Positions 1-5,406 of a stretch of 5,561 nt of DNA are shown here, in pieces. Position numbers and translations under genes: made by a program. Every line of letters begins with the position of its first letter. The first letter of the stretch is position 1. This DNA comes from Ktedonobacteraceae bacterium (GTDB lineage Bacteria; Chloroflexota; Ktedonobacteria; Ktedonobacterales; Ktedonobacteraceae), in assembly GCA_014896635.1 (NCBI GenBank), contig JADBKA010000289.1, positions 1 through 5,561 on the forward strand, given 5' to 3'. The notes below the pieces were generated by a model. It worked only from the letters and a program-made list of their open reading frames with translations, made no database searches and had not been told where the DNA came from.

Positions 1-1793
1 CCGGTTGGCAGGCGTGTCCCCTGCGCCCAGCTTGTTTCTGGTGTTGCGTGTAACACCACACGATGGGGCCTGTAGGGCGTCACCTGCGCGTTAAAGGGAA
101 TGGTGATCCAGCCCTGGAAATGTGCTGGAATGCAGACCCGGTGAGTACATACCGTCGTGCCGGGTTCGCGGTCCCAGATCCGTCGCATCTCCTGTAACTC
201 GGCAGTGAGTATTGTGGCTTCAGCGCGCTCATTTTTCAGATAGCAGGCCACTGCCTCGACTGTTGAGTGAGTAAGCGGCACGACCTGCGCCCGGCTCATA
301 TCCAGTGTTACCCAGCGTTTTTCATCGGGTGTGCCGAAGTCAAGCAATTGTTCGCTGGTGGCAATAGCCTTTGCGGAACGAGCCAGGTCGGCAGGATCAG
401 CATTATGTAGTCCCAGTATGTGAATATCGTCCCGCAACAGCTGCTGACGGATGATCTGAATGTGCTCTCCCTCTGGACTGGCCGCCTGGCGCGGAGTGAT
501 CTGTTGACGCACAGCGTAGGCCGCTGCCGTGCCGACCGCCTGACCCTGTGCTGCAAGCGTTAACTGTACTCGTGTTGGACCAAGCGCGACGTGTGTGACA
601 CTTAAAAGTCTCCCGGTCATCCAGAGATTTTCAATATTACGGCTATAAAAAGAGCGCAGGGGAAGGCTAAATGGAGCTATGCGTATCCAGTATTTATAGT
701 GCTTATCAATGTTCTCGCGCTCGCCGGGGTCCTGTTTGTTGAGAATCCCACCTTTGATGTGCAGGTCGATCCACCAGCTAGCATAGGCCACGCTATCCGG
801 CCAGTTGCGGTCGGTATGGCAGTCATGCTCGGTAAGGATGATATCGCCGACGAGGCGCCGGCTCTCCCGCTTGCCAGGGATCATTCCTACCCAGTCCAGA
901 ACATAGTTGGCGGCTTCTTCTTTATATTCACTGTAATTCTTGATATAGTTCCATACACCAAGCACGTGGCGGTGCAGTTCTTCACGAATCCGCTGGTTAT
1001 CGTCAATCTGGTGAAACGGCGTATTGACCTCCAGCCACCAGTAGCCGCCATAGATGTCCCTGGTGATGTGATAGAGTTCGCGATCGAGCCCGATCTCTTC
1101 CAGGCTGGTATAGACCTGAATCCAGGGCGGCGGCACATATTTAACGGGCCTGTTAAGCTTTCTGGCCCGCATGGTGATGGTACTTCCCAGTGTGGCTGCA
1201 TCGGCTTCAAGCGGTGCCAGCGGCTCATGGAACTCGTGCCGCGCCTCGCGGCCATAGCGATAGAGCGCACCGGCCAGTGCACCGACCGTCCCATCGCCGG
1301 TAGCGTCGATGAATTGCGGTGCGTAGAATGCAAGCTCTTTTTCGCTGCCGAGCTGGCTGCCGTAGATCGCGGTGATACGTCGCTGCGCTGGATCGGTGGA
1401 GAGCAGCGGCTCGCTCTCAACTCCACGAATCGATGTGTTCAGGAAATAGGTGAGATTGGGTTCACGTCGTGCGGCTTCTTCGAGCGTCAGATCGTAGAGT
1501 GAGTTCACCATGCCGTGATCGAAAAAGTGCTCGTGGTTTGTGGCTCGATCTTCCAGAATAAGCTCATGCGCAATCCCTGTTTCGTTCGCCCACGCGCTGC
1601 CATGTGAGCTGCCGTAGGGAACGACGCGGATCTCGCTTGATGAGTTTCCACCGAAAACCGGTCGATCTTGCACAAGCGCTGTTTTGACTCCATGACGGGC
1701 GGCGGCAAGTGCAGCACAGAGGCCGGCCAGTCCCCCACCCGCCACCACAAGATCAAAGGTCAGTCTTTCTACGGCTTTGCGTTGTGGATTCAA
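1..1793 (-). CDS. FAD-dependent oxidoreductase (PF12831-like), 3' end outside window
   Basis: The frame is open from a TTG at 1793 to the left edge (597 residues seen). Residues 14-45 form a Rossmann FAD-binding start (DLVVAGGGLAGLCAALAAAR, GGGLAG at 19-24). It continues with GGNSSSEIRV (48-57), FIDATGDGTVGALAGA (161-176), GREARHEF (181-188), PGKRESRRLVGD (306-317), SRNIENLWMTGR (384-395) and SVTH...AAQGQAVGTAAA (398-425), the closing FAD-contact segment. This order is that of the FAD_oxidored family, found in many bacteria beside sugar-utilisation genes; the substrate is usually unknown. After about residue 440 comes an extra region of at least 155 residues, including a DLARSAKAIATSE stretch, that may be a beta-sandwich domain. 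There is no signal peptide, so it is probably cytoplasmic. It faces the LacI-type gene and has a matching operator at its promoter, so it is likely repressed by it. An in-frame ATG at 1835 is an alternative start but lacks a Shine-Dalgarno. Family assignment is firm; the reaction is not known. Confidence 0.9.
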   Translation of the reverse strand, partial: MNPQRKAVERLTFDLVVAGGGLAGLCAALAAARHGVKTALVQDRPVFGGNSSSEIRVVPYGSSHGSAWANETGIAHELILEDRATNHEHFFDHGMVNSLYDLTLEEAARREPNLTYFLNTSIRGVESEPLLSTDPAQRRITAIYGSQLGSEKELAFYAPQFIDATGDGTVGALAGALYRYGREARHEFHEPLAPLEADAATLGSTITMRARKLNRPVKYVPPPWIQVYTSLEEIGLDRELYHITRDIYGGYWWLEVNTPFHQIDDNQRIREELHRHVLGVWNYIKNYSEYKEEAANYVLDWVGMIPGKRESRRLVGDIILTEHDCHTDRNWPDSVAYASWWIDLHIKGGILNKQDPGERENIDKHYKYWIRIAPFSLPLRSFYSRNIENLWMTGRLLSVTHVALGPTRVQLTLAAQGQAVGTAAAYAVRQQITPRQAASPEGEHIQIIRQQLLRDDIHILGLHNADPADLARSAKAIATSEQLLDFGTPDEKRWVTLDMSRAQVVPLTHSTVEAVACYLKNERAEATILTAELQEMRRIWDREPGTTVCTHRVCIPAHFQGWITIPFNAQVTPYRPHRVVLHATPETSWAQGTRLPT

Positions 1794-1799
1794 GATGGT

Positions 1800-1806
1800 C
1801 CTCCTC
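1800..1806 (-). promoter_or_regulatory. Ribosome binding site that fixes the TTG start of the oxidoreductase
   Basis: On the minus strand GAGGAGG lies six bases before TTG at 1793. The in-frame ATG 14 codons upstream (1835-1833) is preceded by CCTCATCAG, which has no purine-rich site. The strong site therefore favours the TTG start. Confidence 0.75.
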
Positions 1807-1822
1807 GATCTGGCGTAGACCC

Positions 1823-1851
1823 GCACCAGCCCCATCTGATGAGGCTGGCGC
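1823..1851 (-). other. Hairpin in the leader just upstream of the oxidoreductase ribosome binding site
   Basis: On the minus strand GCGCCAGCC (1851-1843) can pair with GGCTGGTGC (1831-1823) across an 11-base loop, giving nine pairs of which one is G-U. It ends 16 bases before the GAGGAGG site. No T-run follows, so it is not a typical intrinsic terminator. It could affect translation or mRNA stability, or be incidental. The loop-side base of the alternative ATG lies inside it. Confidence 0.45.
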
Positions 1852-1921
1852 GTCTATGGTCAGATACTTCTCGCGCTTTACTTCTAAATCATCCGGCAAA
1901 ATATGTGCGGAAAAAGGGTAA

Positions 1922-2040
1922 GGGGACACCCCCATTCGCGTTAACTTAAGAGGGCATTCCTTCTCTCTCAAAAGAGAAAAAACAGGAAAAAAGGATTTTT
2001 CGGGGGACACCCCTTGAACCCCGTCAAGGAGCCAGCTCCC
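1922..2040. repeat. Cluster of short G/C palindromes (possible REP-like element)
   Basis: GGGGACACCCC occurs twice in direct orientation, at 1922-1932 and 2003-2013, and each copy is itself a GGGG/CCCC hairpin with a three-base loop. Next to the second copy are CCTTGA (2012-2017) with TCAAGG (2024-2029) around a six-base loop, and GGAG (2028-2031) with CTCC (2036-2039) around four bases. Such stacked small palindromes between genes resemble REP-type dispersed elements. Whether it is repeated elsewhere in the genome cannot be seen from this window. Confidence 0.45.
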
Positions 2041-2065
2041 TGCGCCCGCGTTTCCCGTCGGCCAT
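2024..2065 (-). CDS. Possible 13-residue leader peptide or stub of a lost gene
   Basis: ATG at 2065-2063 is preceded by AGGAGA (2079-2074) at an eight-base spacing, the classical arrangement, and it is the first good start after the predicted transcription start near 2110. The frame reads MADGKRGRRELAP and stops at TGA (2026-2024). The peptide is basic (four of thirteen residues are Lys or Arg). Its last codons and stop lie inside two small palindromes. It could be a regulatory leader ORF, or the 5' end of a former first gene that was cut by insertion of the palindromic element. I do not recognise it, and no run of regulatory codons (for example of one amino acid) is visible. Confidence 0.35.
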   Translation of the reverse strand: MADGKRGRRELAP

Positions 2066-2080
2066 AGGTATTATCTCCTG

Positions 2081-2094
2081 ATTAACCGATTTAG
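2081..2094. promoter_or_regulatory. Imperfect LacI-type operator half-site
   Basis: ATTAACCGATTTAG carries the right half CGATTTA of the perfect operator that follows, around a central CG, but its left half is degenerate. Its centre is 14 bp from that of the perfect site, so it may be an auxiliary contact or only a chance AT-rich resemblance. Confidence 0.35.
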
Positions 2095-2108
2095 TTAAAT
2101 CGATTTAA
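2095..2108. promoter_or_regulatory. LacI-family operator at the oxidoreductase promoter
   Basis: TTAAATCGATTTAA is a perfect 14-bp palindrome with the central CG typical of LacI-family sites. It begins eight bases beyond the predicted minus-strand -10 box, so it covers the expected transcription start, a position suited to repression. Thirteen of its bases (TTAAATCGATTTA) recur at 2256-2268 in front of the lacI-type gene. The link to the repressor encoded here is an inference from position and symmetry. Confidence 0.75.
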
Positions 2109-2139
2109 TAAAAATTACTATACCATGAGAATTTTTATT
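2107..2139. repeat. 10-bp perfect inverted repeat flanking the -10 box of the oxidoreductase promoter
   Basis: AATAAAAATT (2107-2116) and AATTTTTATT (2130-2139) are exact reverse complements, 13 bases apart, with arm centres 23 bp (about two helical turns) apart. The minus-strand -10 box lies between them and the left arm overlaps the operator by two bases. It could be a second regulator's site or simply AT-rich promoter DNA. Confidence 0.5.
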
Positions 2140-2146
2140 TTGTCAA
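2117..2146 (-). promoter_or_regulatory. Sigma-70-type promoter for the oxidoreductase transcript
   Basis: On the minus strand a perfect TTGACA (2146-2141) is followed after 18 bases by TATAGT (2122-2117), preceded by TG one base away (TGGTATAGT, an extended -10). Transcription should start near 2110, in or next to the operator, giving a leader of about 317 nt to the TTG start. Confidence 0.75.
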
Positions 2147-2216
2147 TGGCCGAGGGATAGTATCTCTACTGAAGACGACTTTTCATCGCAGATGTTGTAG
2201 CCTCCCCATGAGAGGC

Positions 2217-2245
2217 TTGACAGCCAGCGTGTTCCGCGCTACCAT
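2217..2245 (+). promoter_or_regulatory. Sigma-70-type promoter for the lacI-type gene
   Basis: A perfect TTGACA (2217-2222) is followed after 17 bases by TACCAT (2240-2245), which keeps four of six consensus bases. Transcription should start near 2252, just before the operator at 2256-2269. This arrangement predicts autorepression. Confidence 0.65.
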
Positions 2246-2255
2246 GCAACTGTAA

Positions 2256-2269
2256 TTAAATCGATTTAT
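2256..2269. promoter_or_regulatory. LacI-family operator at the repressor's own promoter
   Basis: TTAAATCGATTTAT contains a perfect 12-bp palindrome (2257-2268) and matches the operator at 2095-2108 in 13 of 14 bases. It begins ten bases past the -10 box. It also overlaps the most upstream in-frame ATG (2268), which argues that this ATG is not the true start. The centres of the two operators are 161 bp apart, so looping by a tetrameric repressor is conceivable. Confidence 0.75.
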
Positions 2270-2330
2270 GTCCTGGGTTAAGGATGAAGGCACCCTGTTT
2301 TACAGGAAGACATGCGAGCAGGCAGAAACA

Positions 2331-3410
2331 ATGATTGAGCATAAACGCCCGCGACTGAGGGATGTTGCCAGGCTGGCAGGAGTTTCTACAGCCACCGTTT
2401 CGCTGGTCCTCAATGGTCGAGTGAGCAAAGGCATTCAGATCAGTCAGGAGACCCGCGAGCGTGTGTTGAGGGCTGTGCAAGAGCTGGGCTATCTGGTGAA
2501 TCCGGTTGCGCGCAGCCTGCGTGGTGGGCAAAATCGTATTATGGGCGTGTTTATTTATAGCCGTTTCCCGATGCAGGATCGTGCATTTTACTATCTCTTC
2601 CTGGATGGTATGGAAGAGGAGGCGGCGATGCAGGATTATAACCTCTTGCTTTTTACTCGTGCTGGCAGCCTGGGCAGTGAACGACGTATCTACCACAATG
2701 GTATTAACCATTTGCAGACGACCGATGGCGCCATACTTCTAGGGAGAGGTGACAGGCAAGAGATGGCGCGCCTGGTGGAAGAAGGCTATCCATTTGTCTT
2801 TATCGGGCGTCGTGAGGTCCCTGGTCACCAGTTATCTTATATTGAAGCAGATTACGTCGGGGGAGCCGTACAGGCCATTGAGCATCTGGTCAGGCTTGGA
2901 CACCGCAAAATCGCCTTCTTAGGATATACTGATGCTTCTGCACCTGCTTCTGAGTCTTCGCATGACCGTGAGGTCGGCTATCGCCTGGCACACCAGCGTC
3001 TGGGCCTTCCTCTCGACGAGACACTGATCCTTCATACGTGCAAAGATGATATCACAGTTGAATTGCTCAAGAGTTTGGCTGGGCGAGGAGTCACGGCCTG
3101 CGTTGCCGACGATGCGACACTGGCTCTTGCATTCTCACAGGTGGCTCAGCAGATCGGGCAACGCATTCCTCAGGATTGCTCGCTGATTGCTCTGGGGGAT
3201 GCGGCACAAACAGTGACAGAAGGGCTGGCTGTGTTGACGCACTTTGCCACTGACCTGACAACCTTTGTGATCCCTCGCCGTGAGATGGGCATGCAGGCGG
3301 TGCGCCTGCTTAGCCAGATCCTGGCCCACCCAGATCAGAGGGGACCGCATCGCCTGACCATCCCCGGCACATTCTCGTCTGGCTCAACAACAGGCGCACC
3401 GCCTTCTTGA
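2331..3410 (+). CDS. LacI-family transcriptional repressor
   Basis: A 359-residue protein with typical LacI layout. The N-terminal helix-turn-helix (residues 9-29, LRDVARLAGVSTATVSLVLNG) is followed by LGYLVNPVARSLRGG (52-66), which contains the hinge helix with Leu63. From about residue 70 there is a periplasmic-binding-protein-like effector and dimerisation domain, with recognisable EADYVGGA (172-179), LGHRKIAFLG (189-198), VADDA (258-262), DLTTFVIPRREMG (308-320) and a closing SGSTTGAPP. It is cytoplasmic, binds DNA as a dimer or higher form, and usually releases on binding a sugar-like ligand; the ligand here is unknown. The start at 2331 has only a weak AGG eight bases upstream, but it gives the standard short stretch before the helix-turn-helix. 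ATG 2268 would add 21 residues, has no ribosome site and sits in the operator. It is divergent from the oxidoreductase and probably controls both promoters. Where the family often has Arg before the ST of the C-terminal motif, this protein has Ser. Confidence 0.92.
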   Translation: MIEHKRPRLRDVARLAGVSTATVSLVLNGRVSKGIQISQETRERVLRAVQELGYLVNPVARSLRGGQNRIMGVFIYSRFPMQDRAFYYLFLDGMEEEAAMQDYNLLLFTRAGSLGSERRIYHNGINHLQTTDGAILLGRGDRQEMARLVEEGYPFVFIGRREVPGHQLSYIEADYVGGAVQAIEHLVRLGHRKIAFLGYTDASAPASESSHDREVGYRLAHQRLGLPLDETLILHTCKDDITVELLKSLAGRGVTACVADDATLALAFSQVAQQIGQRIPQDCSLIALGDAAQTVTEGLAVLTHFATDLTTFVIPRREMGMQAVRLLSQILAHPDQRGPHRLTIPGTFSSGSTTGAPPS

Positions 3411-3440
3411 GAGCGGAACAGATCCCGCGTCGCACGAAAC

Positions 3441-4367
3441 TCACGCTGTTTGTACGCTGAAAGCCATGAGCTGATTTGTCTGAGGCCACGTTTCGCCAGG
3501 CTGGAGTGCAGGGAGATCATGTGCGGCAACATAGTTGCCCGGTGCGAGGTTGAGGATCAGCCAGGCCGAGGCACCGGGTTCAAGAGCTGCCATGCCGCCG
3601 CTGTAATCGAATGGCGGCGTATCCGCAGTGGTGGAAGGATACTGGAGAAAATGCTGCACATCCCGCAGGCTTCGGCCCGGCTGTAGCTTCATCAATGCCA
3701 GTGCATGTGGCTGCGTGCCTTGATTGGTTACTTTTACCGTGAGCATCGCCGCTTTGATGGATGCTGGCATGGTAAAGGTAGAATCTTTGAGAGTGATCTG
3801 TATGTCGGCGGTTGGTTCACCGGTAGTCGCCTGGCCGGTTGCAGCAGGAGTGGGCTGGCTGACAGTAAAGAGTTTGAACATGCCTTTTTGCACATCTATG
3901 ATGTTGTCCTGACCAGTAACGAAGCTAAGGGCAATGTAGGAGCCGGGGGATAGCTTGAGCGCAACTTCCTGGCTCTGGCCCGGTGAGATGATATCAGGGC
4001 CACCTACCAGTGTCACCATTGGCAGAGCTGCCTGGGGACCTCTTTTCAATGCGGCCAGTAACTGGTCGTAGGTGACACCATCTTTCAGGCGAGCAAGCTG
4101 GGCCTGATGTGCCTGGCTGCCTGCGTTGTTCAACTTCACATCCACCAGCCCGGCCTGGAGTGTCTCCGGCATATCGAAAGAGTAATCTTTTGCAGTGATC
4201 GTCACCTGTGGGAGAGCCGATACCGGCGTTACTCTAGAGGGTGTGGTTTGCCTGACCGGCGTTGTTGCATCACAAGCCGCAAAGAGCGTTGCCAGCACGA
4301 TCAGTAGGTAGCAGAGAAGGTGTCGCGTGCTGTTGTGGCGGGCTGCAAGTTGTACTCTTATCAACAT
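3441..4367 (-). CDS. Lipoprotein with two tandem cupredoxin-like units
   Basis: A 308-residue protein. A hydrophobic segment (about 17-31) ends in LFAAC with Cys32 as the likely lipidation site, though Phe at -3 is less usual than Leu; a Thr/Pro/Ser-rich linker follows. Two homologous units come next. Unit 1 (about 55-170) begins VTITAKDYSFDMPETLQAG and ends SPGSYIALSFV...KGMFKLFTVS. Unit 2 (about 189-306) begins IQITLKDSTFTMPASIKAA and ends APGNYVAAHDL...QLMAFSVQ. Each keeps an equivalent His (87 and 221), but no cysteine lies outside the lipobox and a His-Cys-His-Met type 1 copper set cannot be assembled, so a structural or binding role outside the membrane seems likelier than electron transfer. 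A Shine-Dalgarno-like AGGA lies nine bases before ATG. It converges on the lacI-type gene with a 30-bp gap. The exact function is unknown. Confidence 0.8.
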   Translation of the reverse strand: MLIRVQLAARHNSTRHLLCYLLIVLATLFAACDATTPVRQTTPSRVTPVSALPQVTITAKDYSFDMPETLQAGLVDVKLNNAGSQAHQAQLARLKDGVTYDQLLAALKRGPQAALPMVTLVGGPDIISPGQSQEVALKLSPGSYIALSFVTGQDNIIDVQKGMFKLFTVSQPTPAATGQATTGEPTADIQITLKDSTFTMPASIKAAMLTVKVTNQGTQPHALALMKLQPGRSLRDVQHFLQYPSTTADTPPFDYSGGMAALEPGASAWLILNLAPGNYVAAHDLPALQPGETWPQTNQLMAFSVQTA

Positions 4368-4602
4368 GACAAATTTTCCTATTGCGAAAGAATAGGTGAG
4401 TATCGAAGCTTTCTCTGTTTACTCCGTACTGGAAACTGCTATATAATTGCCTTGCTATTGAACAGACGAAGCAGCAAGTCGCCAGGATACGGTGAGCCGG
4501 AAAGAGGATTCAACAGAATATCTCCGCGCTACTGGCACAGGTCTATGACAATGTTAAGGCAGCGGCGCTGGGCAAAGCCGAAGACTTGCTTCGTGAGACT
4601 GC
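4368..4602. other. Intergenic stretch with a coding-like plus-strand remnant
   Basis: This gap separates the phosphoesterase gene from the downstream lipoprotein gene on the minus strand. I see no clear terminator and no convincing minus-strand promoter. On the plus strand, TTTACT (4418-4423) and TATAAT (4442-4447) are 18 bases apart. A frame from 4442 reads LAIEQTKQQVARIR, meets a TGA at 4493-4495, then from 4508 reads IQQNISALLAQVYDNVKAAA and KAEDLLRETAQAI into the end of the opposing gene. The segment has a helical, protein-like composition but no start codon and an interrupting stop, so it is at best a remnant. Confidence 0.35.
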
Positions 4603-5382
4603 TCAGGCAATCTCATACTCCTCGGCACGGCGCTGCTTCCAGATTCTGATGCTGGTAATGCCCGCCTCGTGCAACAATGCCTCGCTTTGTTGATGCGCCT
4701 GGGCGATCTGGTGGGGGACGTGTGCATCGGAGCCGATGCTGATGGGTGTCCTGTGCAGAGCACAGGCTTTGATGATGCGGCGTACTATCTCAGGATAAGT
4801 CAGGACGTCATAGCCGTTGACTTCGAGCGCGACATTACAGCGAGCGGCATCTGCGGCCAGATGCTCGTATTCCTGGTCCAGCGTCGGGGGCAGATAAGGA
4901 TTGAGCGCATACATCCGCGCCGGGTGGCTGATTACGTCGAAATAGCCGCTATTGACGGCGGCGCGCAGCAATTCGAGGTAGCGCAGCCAGAACGCCTCAC
5001 CTCTCTCGCGTGTGAGATCCCCGCTTTCCTCAAACAGACTGCCATCCACCTCGTGTACGGAACCAATGAGGAAATCCCAGGGATAGTCACGCAGCGAAGC
5101 CTGGATGCGCTCGTTATGCTCCGGCACGAAGTCAACTTCCAGGCCGAGCCGCACGTCGAACTGAAGCTTGTGAGCAGCAGTAGAAACCGCGTCGATGTAC
5201 TGCGCAAAGGTGAGGATGGGTCCTTCCAGCGCAAGATGTGCCAGGGGCGCGCGGCCCTCGCTCATCTGGAAGACGTGTTCTGAGAGGCCGAGGACGTGCA
5301 GTCCTTTCTGTTGTGCCGCCTGTACCATCTGATCAGCAGAACTGCGAGCGACATGACTGTGAAAATCGGTGATTATTGCCAT
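4603..5382 (-). CDS. PHP-domain phosphoesterase, histidinol-phosphatase (HisJ/HisK) type
   Basis: A 259-residue protein, the usual length for PHP-type histidinol phosphatases. The metal-site motifs of the family are visible in order: TDFHSH (5-10, His8 and His10), LSEHV (33-37), GLEVDF (80-85, Glu82), GSVHEVDG (107-114, His110), VISHPARM (150-157, His153), LEVNG (186-190) and GSDAHVP (217-223, Asp219 and His221). Such TIM-like barrels hydrolyse phosphate esters with two or three metal ions in the cytoplasm. Histidinol phosphate is the best-known substrate, but no histidine-synthesis genes are in view, so another phosphoester is possible. ATG 5382 follows AGGAGA (5398-5393) by ten bases. It lies 24 bp after the stop of the gene upstream, so the two are probably cotranscribed. 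Confidence 0.88.
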   Translation of the reverse strand: MAIITDFHSHVARSSADQMVQAAQQKGLHVLGLSEHVFQMSEGRAPLAHLALEGPILTFAQYIDAVSTAAHKLQFDVRLGLEVDFVPEHNERIQASLRDYPWDFLIGSVHEVDGSLFEESGDLTRERGEAFWLRYLELLRAAVNSGYFDVISHPARMYALNPYLPPTLDQEYEHLAADAARCNVALEVNGYDVLTYPEIVRRIIKACALHRTPISIGSDAHVPHQIAQAHQQSEALLHEAGITSIRIWKQRRAEEYEIA

Positions 5383-5406
5383 GCTCTTTGTATCTCCTGT
5401 CTACTC

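Larger units (their letters stand above)
1794..2062 (-). other. Long leader between the mini-ORF start and the oxidoreductase gene
   Basis: About 270 bases without a convincing gene. It holds two copies of GGGGACACCCC, two other short palindromes, an A/G- and T-rich stretch (about 1961-2000) and the hairpin at 1823-1851. A minus-strand frame of 85 codons (2010-1753) crosses it and overlaps the oxidoreductase start by 41 bases, but it lacks a good ribosome site and its first half runs through the palindromes, so I do not call it a gene. The stretch is transcribed if the promoter at 2117-2146 is correct. Confidence 0.6.

Noticed and set aside
699..1502. 267-codon plus-strand open frame
   Set aside because: It is antisense to the FAD oxidoreductase, whose frame carries all the family motifs; the plus-strand product shows none.
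1961..1978. TTCTCT...AGAGAA hairpin considered as a terminator
   Set aside because: The stem is A/T-rich and short, and no T-run follows it on either strand.
1753..2010. 85-codon minus-strand frame in the oxidoreductase leader
   Set aside because: No Shine-Dalgarno at its ATG, it runs through palindromic repeat DNA, and its tail overlaps the oxidoreductase start in another frame. The acidic second half looks protein-like but resembles nothing I know.
2268..2330. 21 extra N-terminal codons for the LacI-type protein from ATG 2268
   Set aside because: That ATG lies within the operator, has no ribosome site and would give an atypical extension before the helix-turn-helix.
2256..2711. 151-codon minus-strand frame opposite the repressor gene
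   Set aside because: It is the antisense shadow of the LacI-type coding region.
3411..3440. Shared terminator between the convergent lacI-type and lipoprotein genes
   Set aside because: The 30-bp gap has no stable hairpin or T-run that I can find.
4669..5283. 204-codon plus-strand open frame
   Set aside because: It is the antisense shadow of the PHP phosphoesterase, which has the complete metal-site motif series.
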